IMG/VR virus record: IMGVR_UViG_3300046703_000247
Span: 1 to 64,000 of that record
DNA length: 64,000 nucleotides
Strand: one strand, 5' to 3'
From: a virus
Shown here: positions 1 to 8,394 of the stretch, in pieces
Layout of the letters: the number at the start of each line of letters is the position of its first letter
Position numbering within the stretch: position 1 is the stretch's first letter
The notes under the pieces: generated by a model
What the model saw: the letters and a program-made list of their open reading frames with translations, nothing else
Database searches by the model: none
What the model was told of the DNA's origin: nothing
Program-made: the position numbers and the translations under genes

Positions 1-21
1 ATCGGCAGCATGGCCGACTAG
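1..21 (+). CDS. C-terminal end of an upstream gene (partial)
   Basis: The window opens in an open frame that reads Ile-Gly-Ser-Met-Ala-Asp and stops at TAG (19-21). Nothing can be said of its product. A strong hairpin follows directly, so this is probably the last gene of an upstream transcription unit. Confidence 0.5.
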   Translation: MGSMAD

Positions 22-48
22 CCGTTCGGGGATTTCACGAAACCCTAC

Positions 49-78
49 GGGCGGGGGGCCGCCTCCCGCCCTTCTTTC
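49..78 (+). terminator. Rho-independent terminator-like hairpin
   Basis: GGGCGGG (49-55) pairs with CCCGCCC (65-71), extended inward by three more pairs, one of them G-U, around a 3-nt CCG loop. The stem is followed by a T-rich tail (TTCTTTC). It lies between the stop of the partial upstream gene and the start at 88, so it probably ends transcription of the upstream unit. Confidence 0.7.
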
Positions 79-87
79 GAGAGGAAT

Positions 88-411
88 ATGAGACTGATTC
101 TCGCTGTGCTACTGACATTCTCGACTATCGGGCTGGCGCAAGATCCACCGGCGGCCACCCCGGCAACTACCGTAATTACCAAGGCTGCGCTCGAAGAACG
201 CCTGGCTGGTCTTCAGAAGAGTCGCGAGCAGACATTAGCTAACCTCAACGCCTACAACGGAGCCATTGAGGAGTGTCAGTACTGGCTCGATCAACTGAGG
301 GCCGAGGAGAAGGCCAAAGAGGAAGCGAAGAAGAAGGCCCCGCCTAAGCCCGCGAACGCGCCCGAGAAACCGGAGGCCAAGAAGCCTCCCGCCGGACCAG
401 CGGCACCGTAG
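88..411 (+). CDS. Secreted coiled-coil protein of unknown function
   Basis: The 107-residue product starts with a clear Sec signal peptide (hydrophobic core LILAVLLTF, cleavage near G-L-A-Q). A charged helical segment (about residues 33-80, with many Glu, Lys and Arg) predicts a coiled coil, and the tail is rich in Pro, Ala and Lys. A GAGAGGAAT ribosome site precedes ATG 88. The layout (signal peptide, coiled coil, Pro-rich tail) resembles some outer-membrane spanin subunits, but no lipobox cysteine is present and it is far from the lysis genes, so I leave the function open. Confidence 0.7.
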   Translation: MRLILAVLLTFSTIGLAQDPPAATPATTVITKAALEERLAGLQKSREQTLANLNAYNGAIEECQYWLDQLRAEEKAKEEAKKKAPPKPANAPEKPEAKKPPAGPAAP

Positions 412-496
412 CGTGGCCAACCAATTCTGGGCGGGCCACGTTCCGCGTTCTTCTGGTCCGCCCTCTCCCACCACCGAAACCGAGGAGTTAAGAACC

Positions 497-715
497 ATGG
501 AAGCCTTTGCAGAGTTCCCGAAGTGGAAGTACCACCCCGCCAAGGGTGGCAAGATCGTCCAGAATCCCGAAGAGGAAGCCGCGCTCGGCGCGAACTGGTA
601 CGAGTCTCCCGCCGACTTCCCCAAGCCCGACGAGATCCAGCCGGAAGCAGCCAGCGAACCCGCCCCGGCCAAATCAGCCAAGCCCAAGCGGCAGAAGAAA
701 CAAGACGGCGAATAG
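497..715 (+). CDS. Small hypothetical phage protein, lysine-rich tail
   Basis: The frame is open from 413, but the start at ATG 497 is preferred because GAGGAG lies 10 nt upstream; this gives 72 residues. The first half (FPKWKYHPAKGG, then NPEEEAALGANW) looks like a compact domain, while the last 25 residues are Ala/Pro/Lys-rich and end in a basic cluster. I do not recognise the family. It sits between small virion-module genes, so a minor structural role is possible. Confidence 0.65.
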   Translation: MEAFAEFPKWKYHPAKGGKIVQNPEEEAALGANWYESPADFPKPDEIQPEAASEPAPAKSAKPKRQKKQDGE

Positions 716-731
716 CGCCGCAACTTCAATC

Positions 732-787
732 AGGGAAGAAAAGGTTTGGGAGAGAAACCGCAGGGTTTCGCTCCCGAGGCTGCGGCC
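732..787 (+). repeat. Palindromic repeat copy 1 (forward)
   Basis: The inner stem GAAACC (754-759) pairs with GGTTTC (764-769). The outer stem GGGAG (748-752) pairs with CTCCC (771-775). A purine-rich 5' arm (GGGAAGAAAAGG) and a GAGGCTGCGGCC 3' arm flank the hairpin. It ends 27 nt upstream of the start codon at 815. Confidence 0.85.
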
Positions 788-814
788 TAAACCAACGCAG
801 CAGAGGAGTGTGTC

Positions 815-1171
815 ATGAGAGTCAACAAGACATTCACTGTTGGGGCCAACGAGATCAACGTCGCCACCGGCCTTACAACCGCCGCCGCGCGCGAGAATAG
901 CATGCCGGCGAAGCGGGTCTTCATCCAGATGCTGATGGGTGGATCCGGCCTGGGTTATGTGATGGACGGAATCCCCTGGGGGACCGTGGCGGACTCGACC
1001 GTCGACGGCCATGTGACGGCCCAACTCGCCGTCGCCACCGCCACCGCGCCGGGCGGCAGCTACACCGATAGGTCCCAAACGCCGGGCGCCGACATCGACC
1101 TGTCGAAGCTGTGGGTCCACGGCGCCAATTCGGGGGACAAGATCAAGGTCTCCTACGATTTGCCGGTCTAG
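815..1171 (+). CDS. Small probable virion protein
   Basis: The 118-residue product is preceded by an AGAGGAG ribosome site. It is rich in small residues and alternating hydrophobic positions, which suggests a beta-rich fold such as a small decoration or head protein. There is no signal peptide. The family is not recognised; the role is inferred from its place at the head of the virion module and the repeat copy just upstream. Confidence 0.7.
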   Translation: MRVNKTFTVGANEINVATGLTTAAARENSMPAKRVFIQMLMGGSGLGYVMDGIPWGTVADSTVDGHVTAQLAVATATAPGGSYTDRSQTPGADIDLSKLWVHGANSGDKIKVSYDLPV

Positions 1172-1185
1172 GAGGGAGGACTGCC

Positions 1186-2478
1186 ATGCTGAGACTCAAA
1201 CGCACCATCCTTTTCACGGCGCTCTCGGCCACTCTGGCCTTGGGCCAGCAAGTCACACAGCCATCCGCCGCGGGCGGTGGCGGTGGAGCCACTAGCGTTA
1301 CCGCGCCCGCCGTCATCGGCAAGGGGCAACTCGTCCAGGGCCAGGACGGTGCGCGGGGAATAGCACCGAACACCTCCGACCTCGGCGTGGTGAAGCTGAC
1401 CAAGGGCGTGCCGAGCGCGGCCGCCTCAACCGATCTGAGCGATTCTTCGGGGCTGGCCCGTGGCGCCGCCTCGCTCACCAATGCCGGCAAGGTGCCGGTT
1501 GTGGGAAGCACCCCCGGCACATTGGCCGAGGGGCCGATGTCCTGTGACGCTGTGACAGGGACTTGTACGATACCGACTACAGTGTTTGGCCCGAAGACGA
1601 TTGGCGCGGGCGCATCGCAGTTGCCAGCGGCGGCATCCTGCTCCGGCTGCATCACCATCGTCACGGACGCCTTGACTGCCGGGAGCGCGACGGGCGGCGG
1701 ATCGGCCATCTCGCTACTGAGGAGCAACGGGTCGGCGTGGGTGGCGCTGGGTGGCGGCGGCGGAGCGGCAGCATCTACTGACCTCACGGACTCAGCCGGT
1801 TTGGTACGCGGTGCCGCCGCCCTCACCACCAACAACAAGCTGGTAGAGGTCTCGACCACCGACGGCACAATACAGGAAGTAAGTAACCAGACCGCCAACT
1901 ACATCTACAGTGGTCCGGTATCTGGTGGGGCAGCGGCGCCGGCCTTCCGTGCTTTAGTCTCGGCCGACATCCCCGCCAATGCCGCCAATACGAGCGGAAA
2001 GGCTACGACGGCAGGGGCGGCGGCCACGGTCGCATTGACCGGCACAAATACTATCGCGGGTGGCACAGCCCTGGTTGTGACTGCGGCAGGCAGCGGCTAC
2101 ACGAGCGCCCCTACATCCTCTACGGCTGGCAACGGCACGGCCACATGCAGTGGTACGGCGGTGATTGCCACTGCGATTTCGGTAGCTGATCCGGGAGGAG
2201 CATCGGCCTATCTATTCAACCCCGCAGCCGCTTTAACGTTCCCCGCTCCTGTAGGGGTTGCGGGAGTACAGCGTTGCTATCGGAATGCAACCGGAGGGAC
2301 TGGCGTTATTACGATCAAAATGGCTGCTTCCAACACAGTGGACGTGGATGGAGCAAACGGCAGTTCTGCTGGCACGCTTGTCTCGGGAGGTGCCGTTGGG
2401 GACGCCGCCTGTATCGTTAGTGACGCGGCAAACCACTGGTATGCGTATGTCCAAAAGGGGACTTGGACAAACAACTAG
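1186..2478 (+). CDS. Secreted fibre-like protein with two internal repeats
   Basis: ATG 1186 is preferred over an in-frame upstream ATG at 1111, because GGAGGGAGGA lies just before it and it begins a typical signal peptide (hydrophobic core ILFTALSATLAL, cleavage before GQQ). The 430-residue product is very rich in Gly, Ala, Ser and Thr. It contains two related segments, AASTDLSDSSGLARGAASLT and AASTDLTDSAGLVRGAAALT, about 120 residues apart. Such composition and repeats are typical of tail-fibre shafts. A cleavable Sec signal is unexpected for a virion fibre assembled in the cytoplasm. Confidence 0.7.
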   Translation: MLRLKRTILFTALSATLALGQQVTQPSAAGGGGGATSVTAPAVIGKGQLVQGQDGARGIAPNTSDLGVVKLTKGVPSAAASTDLSDSSGLARGAASLTNAGKVPVVGSTPGTLAEGPMSCDAVTGTCTIPTTVFGPKTIGAGASQLPAAASCSGCITIVTDALTAGSATGGGSAISLLRSNGSAWVALGGGGGAAASTDLTDSAGLVRGAAALTTNNKLVEVSTTDGTIQEVSNQTANYIYSGPVSGGAAAPAFRALVSADIPANAANTSGKATTAGAAATVALTGTNTIAGGTALVVTAAGSGYTSAPTSSTAGNGTATCSGTAVIATAISVADPGGASAYLFNPAAALTFPAPVGVAGVQRCYRNATGGTGVITIKMAASNTVDVDGANGSSAGTLVSGGAVGDAACIVSDAANHWYAYVQKGTWTNN

Positions 2479-2486
2479 GGGCTAAC

Positions 2487-3212
2487 ATGCGATACCTTCT
2501 CGTCCTGATTCTTGCCGCGTCCGCCTACGGTCAGATGCTTCTGCCTATTGTGGGTGGAACTGTTGCGCCAGCTTCGGCCCCTCCTCCGCCTCCTGCAATC
2601 GTTCACTCAAGCCAAAATAGCACAACATCGGGCGTCACCAGCCTCGCTGCTCCATCAATAAACGCAACAACCGGAAACTTAATTGCTGTATATACTCGCA
2701 TCGGCGCTCCGCTAACGGACCCAAACTATGCTTCTGTGGGCGATTCCACTGGGGCTAACACCTACACTCCGCTCACGTCGCGCAACCTCAGTGGTGACGG
2801 CACGGGCCAATGGTTCTACGCGAAGAACATCACCGGAGCGGCCGATCTGGTTGTGACCCTGTACACCACGCAAGGTCGGGCCTACATAGCTCTTCAGGTC
2901 TTCGAGATTTCAGGAGTCTCGGCTACCACCCCGGCTGATGTTGACGCAGGCGGGACATTCAACGGCTCGACCGCGACTACGCCGACATTCAGCACGGCTG
3001 CCGCTGCCGAGATCATCTTGGCCGGGGCCAGCTTCAACAACATCTCAATCACGGCCACGGCGGGCGGGGCGTACACGATGGCCACACAGGATGCCCTTAA
3101 GGTGTCGGCAGTAGAGTACCTCGTGGTGTCGGAAACTCAAACCAACGTGACAGCGGACATGAGTATCACGAGCGCTGGCGGGTCGATCAATGCGGTGAGT
3201 TTCAAACAGTGA
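2487..3212 (+). CDS. Secreted beta-rich protein of unknown function
   Basis: ATG 2487 begins a signal peptide (core YLLVLILAASAYG, Gln next), giving 241 residues. The mature part has a short proline run (PPPPPA) followed by a Ser/Thr/Gly-rich, beta-strand-like region of about 190 residues without cysteines, ending in VSFKQ. It may be a lectin- or adhesin-like fold. It directly follows the other fibre-like gene on the same strand. Confidence 0.65.
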   Translation: MRYLLVLILAASAYGQMLLPIVGGTVAPASAPPPPPAIVHSSQNSTTSGVTSLAAPSINATTGNLIAVYTRIGAPLTDPNYASVGDSTGANTYTPLTSRNLSGDGTGQWFYAKNITGAADLVVTLYTTQGRAYIALQVFEISGVSATTPADVDAGGTFNGSTATTPTFSTAAAAEIILAGASFNNISITATAGGAYTMATQDALKVSAVEYLVVSETQTNVTADMSITSAGGSINAVSFKQ

Positions 3213-3252
3213 GGCAGGCACCCTAAATACCGTCCAACGTTCCTAGAACCCC

Positions 3253-3831
3253 ATGAACCCCACAACACTCTGCACACGCCTCCGCGGCCTCGAAGGCGCA
3301 ATCCCCTGGATGTACCTCGATGTGAAAGGCCTGGTCACCGTGGGAACCGGGCATCTACTCGAAACCCCCGAGGAAGCGGCCACGCTGCCCTTTATCGCGC
3401 GCGCGAGCGGGCTCCCTGCGGCGCCCTCCGTGATCGAGTTCAACTGGCAGTTGGTAAAGCGCGCCAAACCGGCCATGCTCGCGAGCTATTACCGGCGGTT
3501 CACCTCGATTGAGTTGCGCCCGGCGGCCATCGACCAGTTGCTTATAACCGACATCGAAGTCCACTGGCAGGGAGTGCTCACAGTCCGCCCCGAGTGCGCC
3601 GGCTTCCCCGAGCCCGCACAGCAGATCGTCGCCGAGATGGCGTTTGCATTGGGAGTTGGTGGGCTGCTCGCCTACAAGAAGATGCTCGGTGCCATGGCGC
3701 GCGGCGACTGGGACACGGCCGCATTCGAATCCCACCGCTCCGACATGCTCGCCTGGCGCAATGACGAGATGGCCAAGCTGATCCGCAGTATTCCGGCCGG
3801 CCTCGCGCCCGACACTTCACAGCTCGCCTGA
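3253..3831 (+). CDS. Endolysin, T4-type lysozyme (GH24)
   Basis: The 192-residue product hydrolyses the MurNAc-GlcNAc bond of peptidoglycan for host lysis. The catalytic triad is visible at family spacing: Glu14 (RGLEGAIPW), Asp23 (YLDVKG) and Thr29 (LVTVGTGHL), the same +9 and +6 spacing as Glu11, Asp20 and Thr26 of T4 lysozyme. No signal peptide or SAR segment is seen, so it probably needs a holin. A second, degenerate lysozyme-like gene lies at 46452. Its position among structural genes also allows a virion-associated role. Confidence 0.88.
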   Translation: MNPTTLCTRLRGLEGAIPWMYLDVKGLVTVGTGHLLETPEEAATLPFIARASGLPAAPSVIEFNWQLVKRAKPAMLASYYRRFTSIELRPAAIDQLLITDIEVHWQGVLTVRPECAGFPEPAQQIVAEMAFALGVGGLLAYKKMLGAMARGDWDTAAFESHRSDMLAWRNDEMAKLIRSIPAGLAPDTSQLA

Positions 3832-3869
3832 GGCGAGCGCAACCAAATCGAAAACAGGAAGGATTCATT

Positions 3870-4370
3870 ATGAACTCGCTCAAGAGAATTCTGGGAGGCG
3901 CCGCTCTCGCGCTTCTCGTCGCAGGCCTCGCGTTCGCCCAAGACAACTCGCCCCGCCAGTTTGCCGGCGCCGGCGCCAGTTGGAACCAGTTCTCCTCGCC
4001 GCAGATCAACGGGCTGCTCGTGTACGCGCACCGGCTCACCGGCAACGAATACCCGACCTACTCTTTCAGCGCCATCAACCTGCTGAGCGTCTCCCGAAAT
4101 CCGTTCAAGCTCCTAACGACCACGGAAACCGGCGTCGCTCAGTACCTGACGAAGTTCGGGCCGTTCTCGGTTTATGGCCTGGGCACGGCGGGCATGGCCG
4201 CGGTGGGAACCGCTGAGGGGACCAGCACGGGCTACGTCTTGGGAACGGGCGCGCTGGCGCTCGCGGGCTTCAAGGGAGGCTGGAAGGTCGGGCCGTACCT
4301 GCGCGTCATCAAGAGTTCGCTCGCCGAGCGCCAATGGGCCGTAGGAGTGATGGTCGGCTGGGGGGAATAG
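3870..4370 (+). CDS. Outer-membrane beta-barrel-like secreted protein
   Basis: An AGGAAGGA site precedes ATG 3870. A signal peptide (core GGAALALLVAGLAFA, Gln next) is followed by about 140 residues of alternating aromatic and small residues, ending VGVMVGWGE. These are features of a small porin- or OmpX-like barrel, although the terminal residue is Glu rather than an aromatic. It is encoded between the lysozyme and the gp4-type gene. If it inserts in the host outer membrane it could modify phage adsorption; this is inference. Confidence 0.6.
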   Translation: MNSLKRILGGAALALLVAGLAFAQDNSPRQFAGAGASWNQFSSPQINGLLVYAHRLTGNEYPTYSFSAINLLSVSRNPFKLLTTTETGVAQYLTKFGPFSVYGLGTAGMAAVGTAEGTSTGYVLGTGALALAGFKGGWKVGPYLRVIKSSLAERQWAVGVMVGWGE

Positions 4371-4371
4371 C

Positions 4372-5055
4372 ATGGCAACCGTCCTCGACGTCATTAAGAG
4401 TTCCATGCGCAAGATCGGCGCGCTGGGGCAGGGGGAAACGCCCTCGGTCTCGGAAGCCGCCGATGCCTTGGCAGCGCTCAACCTGCTGCTCGCGAGCTGG
4501 AGCATTGAGCGCATCAACATCTACACCAAGTTGCGCTCGACCCACGCGCTGCAGGCAAACGTCCAGACCTACACGATTGGTGTAGGCGGGGTTTTCAACG
4601 TGGCGCGGCCGGTGATGCTCGACGCGGCCAAGATTCTGCAGTCGAACGGCCTCGAAAGCGAGTTGGCCATTCTGAAGCGCGCCGAGGACTGGAACGCCAT
4701 CCCCGAGAAGAGTGTCGCAGCGGTTCAGCCGCTCTCGCTCTATGACGATTACGCCTACCCGCTCTCGACGCTGCACTTGTGGCCCAAACCCTCTGGGACG
4801 CCCACGCTGGTTCTCGTGAGCTGGCAGCAGTTGACCGGGTTCACTCTCGTAACCGACACCTTCGATCTGCCGCCGGGCTACCAGCTTCCGATTGAGTGCA
4901 GCCTGGCGGTGCTCATCGCGCCCGACTATGGGCGGGAGATTCCGGCAGCAGTAGCTTCAATCGCGGGGAGCTCGAGAAGTACGGTCGCGCAGATGAACGT
5001 GGCGCAGGGGCTGCCGGAGATCCCGAGTGGTCCGCCGCAGCAGCAGGCCGGTTAG
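4372..5055 (+). CDS. P22 gp4-like tail accessory/head completion protein (paralogue A)
   Basis: The 227-residue product starts with the helical pattern of P22 gp4-type proteins: VLDVIKSSMRKIGALGQGE, then ADALAALNLLLASW. In P22, gp4 binds the portal ring, closes the packaged head and receives the tail. The start lies 1 nt after the preceding stop. It is a paralogue of the gene at 5548 (shared LN...SW.IER..IY..LRS block); having two such genes in tandem is unusual. Confidence 0.75.
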   Translation: MATVLDVIKSSMRKIGALGQGETPSVSEAADALAALNLLLASWSIERINIYTKLRSTHALQANVQTYTIGVGGVFNVARPVMLDAAKILQSNGLESELAILKRAEDWNAIPEKSVAAVQPLSLYDDYAYPLSTLHLWPKPSGTPTLVLVSWQQLTGFTLVTDTFDLPPGYQLPIECSLAVLIAPDYGREIPAAVASIAGSSRSTVAQMNVAQGLPEIPSGPPQQQAG

Positions 5056-5170
5056 GTTTCGCCTTTTCTATTCCCCATCCTAAGTTGGGGTAATTCCACT
5101 ACTTACGGGCGAAATCAGGTTTTCATGATTGTGCCGCAAATTGGCCGGGGTTGTCAAGCACAATTCTCAG

Positions 5171-5227
5171 CCGCAGCCACCAGAGGCGAAACCTGCGGTT
5201 TCTCCCCCGGTACCCCTTCTTCCCTTC
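5171..5227 (-). repeat. Palindromic repeat copy 2 (reverse)
   Basis: GAAACC (5188-5193) and GGTTTC (5197-5202) form the inner stem. CCGCAGCC lies on the left and TTCTTCCCTTC on the right, which is the reverse complement of the forward arms. It lies between the gp4 paralogue A stop and the stop of the minus-strand gene that ends at 5226. Confidence 0.85.
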
Positions 5228-5441
5228 AGCACCCGAGCGGACGGCTCAGAATGAACCGTTGCGGCGATTGGCTGATGGCGGCAATCTCTCTTGGCGGTAG
5301 ATCGGGCATGTCAACCCATTTGACCGGGCGCCCGAATAATTCGCGCGGCTCCGCTTCCGAATGGAGCGTAAGCCGAACCACATCTTGCATCGGCCGTTCT
5401 TTACTGACCGGCCTTTTGAGCGATTCCACAATTTGGCTCAT
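5226..5441 (-). CDS. Small hypothetical protein in cassette A
   Basis: The 71-residue product (MSQIVESLKRPVSKERP...) has ATG 5441 preceded on the minus strand by a GGAG site. It runs against the virion genes around it and its last residues lie in repeat copy 2. A Pro-rich middle (WVDMPDLPP) is visible and no domain is recognised. A longer plus-strand frame over the same bases lacks a ribosome site and is made partly of repeat sequence, so I prefer this one. Confidence 0.55.
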   Translation of the reverse strand: MSQIVESLKRPVSKERPMQDVVRLTLHSEAEPRELFGRPVKWVDMPDLPPREIAAISQSPQRFILSRPLGC

Positions 5442-5458
5442 GTCTCCGTTGTACCACC

Positions 5459-5516
5459 GAAGGGAAGAAAAAGGTTCGGAAAAAGAAACCTCGGTTTCGT
5501 TTTCCGAGGCTTCGGC
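5459..5516 (+). repeat. Palindromic repeat copy 3 (forward)
   Basis: The inner stem is GAAACC/GGTTTC (5485-5490, 5494-5499) and the outer stem is CGGAAA/TTTCCG-like. The 3' arm GAGGCTTCGGC ends 31 nt before the start codon at 5548. Confidence 0.85.
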
Positions 5517-5547
5517 ATAAACAGCCGCCTAGAAACGAGAACAGCCC

Positions 5548-6348
5548 ATGAGCACCCCCCCAGCTTCAGCCTTCCCGCAAACCGCCGCCTGGAACGCCTC
5601 GATCTTCGGCGGCCCCGGCGTAACCGTGGGGTCGGACATCCTCTATCCGGCCCTGCGCCTACTGCGTCTGATCCGCCCCGGTCAAGGCCCCCAACCCGAA
5701 ATCCTCACCGAAGCGCTAGCGGCACTGAACTCGATGATCGACTCGTGGAACATCGAGCGGTTGATGATCTACGCCGTATTGCGCAGCGTGTTCACCCTGG
5801 TTGCAAGCGACGGAGACTACAGCATCGGCCCTTCGGGAGACTGGCTCGTGGATAGCCGACCGTCGCGCGTGGAGAAGGCCGGCCTGATCGACATCAGCAA
5901 TCCGGCGCAGCCGCTCGAGCTGCCCATCGAGGTCCTCACCCTCGACAAGTGGAAGGCGATCACGCTCAAGAGTCTCGCCTCCACCCTCCCGCTGAGCCTC
6001 TACTACGACCAGAACCTGGACGTGGGCTCGGGCATGGTCTACGTCTGGCCGGTCCCGACCGTGGCCAACCAGGTGGCGCTCTACCTGTGGCGCTCCCTGC
6101 TCATGTTCCAAAGCGTGGAAGAGGCTTTCGATGTGCCGCAGGGCTACCTGCGTGCCTTGAAGTACAACCTGGCGGTGGAACTCGCGCCGTCCTATGAGAA
6201 CGCCGTGCTCAGCCCGCGGGTGGTGCAGACAGCGGCGGAAAGCAAAGCCCGGATCAAGAGCCTGAACGCGCCCTCGCTCGTGATGCGCTGCGACTCGGGG
6301 CTGCTCAACAACTCCGGCGGTGGGTCGGACTGGAGGACGGGGCAGTAG
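5548..6348 (+). CDS. P22 gp4-like tail accessory/head completion protein (paralogue B)
   Basis: The 266-residue product has the same core as the gene at 4372 (ILTEALAALNSMIDSWNIER, then IYAVLRSVFTL) but an N-terminal extension of about 45 residues. The C-terminal half keeps the same order of beta-rich and helical segments, including the DVPQGYLRALKYNLAVELAP helix that matches DLPPGYQLPIECSLAVLIAP in paralogue A. The two proteins could form a mixed ring, or one could serve a different joint of the neck. Confidence 0.75.
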   Translation: MSTPPASAFPQTAAWNASIFGGPGVTVGSDILYPALRLLRLIRPGQGPQPEILTEALAALNSMIDSWNIERLMIYAVLRSVFTLVASDGDYSIGPSGDWLVDSRPSRVEKAGLIDISNPAQPLELPIEVLTLDKWKAITLKSLASTLPLSLYYDQNLDVGSGMVYVWPVPTVANQVALYLWRSLLMFQSVEEAFDVPQGYLRALKYNLAVELAPSYENAVLSPRVVQTAAESKARIKSLNAPSLVMRCDSGLLNNSGGGSDWRTGQ

Positions 6349-6349
6349 G

Positions 6350-7471
6350 ATGTCGTTCGCCAACGGCTACACATACCGGCGCTCGATCACGGTCGATAAG
6401 GATCTCGTCCCGAACACCGATCAGACGGATTTCCCGGTTCTGGTTTCGGGGACCTATTCCTACCTCGCGCACACGACGCACGGAGGGCTCTGCACCGATC
6501 TGAATGGCTACGACATCGCATTCTATGCCGACGAAGCCGGAACAACGCCGCTCTACTGGGAGATCGAGTCGTACAACCACGAAACCGGCGCGGTGGTGTT
6601 CTGGGTGAAGGTGTCGCTCGCCACGGCGTCTGACACGGTATTCTACGTCTTCTACAGCAACGCCTCCGTCAGCACATTCCAGAGCACCGCGGCGAGCGTT
6701 TGGAGCGCGTCCTTTGTAAGCGTCTTTCACCACAAGGACACCAACGGTACGGACAGTCTCGGTGCCAACAATCTGGCAGGTATCACAGGCACTCCCGATG
6801 CAGCGGCAGGTCAAATCAACGGGGGGATGTACTGTAACAACGAGAGCAAATATAAAGCCGCGCCAGTGTCCGGGATTCCCAGCGGAACAGCCGCCAGAAC
6901 CTACTCTAAGTGGTTTAAGTTGGCCGCCACCGGGCAGGTTGACAAGTATATGGGTGGGTGGGGAGACACAGGGGTGGGAGCCAATGGAACCGCTTGGGTA
7001 TTTACTGTCTGGAACTCTGGAGCCAACTGGTACGTCAGCCTTCACACGACCGGAAGCGGCGGAACTGCTTATTTCACCCAAGACACGGAATGGCACCATC
7101 TTGTCGCCACACTACCGACGGGCGGTGGGAATGCCGACATTAAAATCTACCTAGATGGAGTAGACGGCACTCTTGCGGGAGCGACTGGCACCATCAATAC
7201 CTCTGTTGCTGGCGGAATATCTGCCGGGGATCGCCCTTACGTTGGCGCTGGTGCCAACTTCACAATGGACGAGGAACGCATCTCATCCATTGTCCGCTCC
7301 GCCGACTGGATCGCCACCGAGTACAACAACCAGTCCGACCCGAGCACGTTCTACGCGGTGGGGGACCAGGCGGAAGCGGGTGGCGAACCACCGGCCGGGG
7401 GAATGAACCCAGGCATCCTGCGCGGTCTCAACCGCGGCCTCAACCGCGGTATGGCCGCAAGACTTCAATGA
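6350..7471 (+). CDS. DUF2341/LamG-like adhesin or fibre-tip protein
   Basis: ATG 6350 is chosen over an in-frame ATG 30 nt upstream because GGAGGACGGGG precedes it; this gives 373 residues. The N-terminal ~110 residues match the DUF2341 pattern (TDFPVLVSG, YDIAFYADEAGTTPLYWEIE, YVFYSN). Residues ~125-325 look like a concanavalin A/LamG jelly roll (DTEWHHLVATLP, DIKIYLDGVDG). Both domains commonly bind surface glycans. The C-terminus repeats GLNRGLNRGM. A host-binding role in the tail is inferred. Confidence 0.75.
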   Translation: MSFANGYTYRRSITVDKDLVPNTDQTDFPVLVSGTYSYLAHTTHGGLCTDLNGYDIAFYADEAGTTPLYWEIESYNHETGAVVFWVKVSLATASDTVFYVFYSNASVSTFQSTAASVWSASFVSVFHHKDTNGTDSLGANNLAGITGTPDAAAGQINGGMYCNNESKYKAAPVSGIPSGTAARTYSKWFKLAATGQVDKYMGGWGDTGVGANGTAWVFTVWNSGANWYVSLHTTGSGGTAYFTQDTEWHHLVATLPTGGGNADIKIYLDGVDGTLAGATGTINTSVAGGISAGDRPYVGAGANFTMDEERISSIVRSADWIATEYNNQSDPSTFYAVGDQAEAGGEPPAGGMNPGILRGLNRGLNRGMAARLQ

Positions 7472-8394
7472 AAATCCTCCACCTGATGTCCAAGGAAGAC
7501 AGCGGCCTGAGCCGCAGCACGCTCGAACTCGCCAAGTACGAGGAGTTGGCGGGGCACACCGCCACCATCCGACAGCCCTCGGGCGGCGGGCTGATCTTCG
7601 GGCACGGCAAAGAGTACGACATCACCTGCGCCCACCACCAACTCGACCCCAACCAGTACCACGACGGCAAGCCCAAGTTCCTGTGGTGCCACGGTGAGCC
7701 GCTGTCCTCGGTTGGCAACGGGATCTCGATGAAAGCGGTGGTCGAGATGGCCCCCATGTGCTCGGCGTTCATCGCCATGCGCAAGGACGAGGTTACGATC
7801 TGGAAGGCGATTAAGAATGAAACCTACCTCGTGGACAAAGGCATCGACCTGGACGCCTACAAGCCGCTTCCGGGAATCACGGAGCGGCTCTCGGGCGAAC
7901 CGGCGGTTCTCTACTACGAGAACTGGCGCGGGCAGCGCAACCCGCTGTACTGGTGCATCGCCATGCAGAAGGTCCATCAGAAGTATCCCAACGCCCGGCT
8001 GCACCTCTACAACTGCACCGACAAGCGCATGTACGAAACCTTCCAGGCGCTCAACACCCACTGCCATTGGTGGCCGTTCCTGCGGACGATCTCGGGCTCC
8101 GTAGAGGACGTGAACCTGCTCCTGAACCGGGTGGACATCGTGGTGAGCGGGCTGTACCCGCTGTACGCCCGCTCGATCGAGGCGTTCGGGGCGGGGAAGG
8201 CGTTCATCTCTCCGGGCTACAAGGAGCACGACTACCCCTGGACGTGCGACTACGACCCCGATTCGATGGCCGACGTCCTACTGAAGTGCTTCGAAAACTA
8301 TGACCAGGTGAACTACCGCAAGTACGCCGAGGAGCACCACGACGTTCGGAAGACCGTTGTGCAGTCGATCAAGATCTACGAGAGGTTCCTGTGA
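7468..8394 (+). CDS. Glycosyltransferase (GT4/GT-B-like)
   Basis: The 308-residue product overlaps the preceding gene by 4 nt (ATGA). It begins MKILHLMSKEDSGLSRST, a Rossmann-type first strand, and ends in a GT-B second lobe with ARSIEAFGAGKAFISPG, the place of the donor-sugar E-x7-E-like motif. It probably transfers an activated sugar to a virion protein or cell-surface glycan. It forms a tightly overlapping trio with the next two genes. Acceptor and sugar cannot be told. Confidence 0.72.
   Translation: MKILHLMSKEDSGLSRSTLELAKYEELAGHTATIRQPSGGGLIFGHGKEYDITCAHHQLDPNQYHDGKPKFLWCHGEPLSSVGNGISMKAVVEMAPMCSAFIAMRKDEVTIWKAIKNETYLVDKGIDLDAYKPLPGITERLSGEPAVLYYENWRGQRNPLYWCIAMQKVHQKYPNARLHLYNCTDKRMYETFQALNTHCHWWPFLRTISGSVEDVNLLLNRVDIVVSGLYPLYARSIEAFGAGKAFISPGYKEHDYPWTCDYDPDSMADVLLKCFENYDQVNYRKYAEEHHDVRKTVVQSIKIYERFL

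Larger units (their letters stand above)
5171..5516. mobile_element. Putative repeat-bounded cassette A
   Basis: A reverse repeat copy on the left and a forward copy on the right bracket one minus-strand gene and separate the two gp4 paralogues. The arrangement matches cargo between terminal inverted repeats. No transposase or clear target-site duplication was found. Confidence 0.4.

Noticed and set aside
412-440. A hairpin after the gene at 88 (CGTGGCC/GGCCACG) as a terminator
   Set aside because: The loop is long and there is no T-run; it may be a weak structure only.
5125-5520. A 131-codon plus-strand frame across cassette A
   Set aside because: It is built from both repeat copies plus the antisense of a better supported minus-strand gene (5226-5441) and has no ribosome site.
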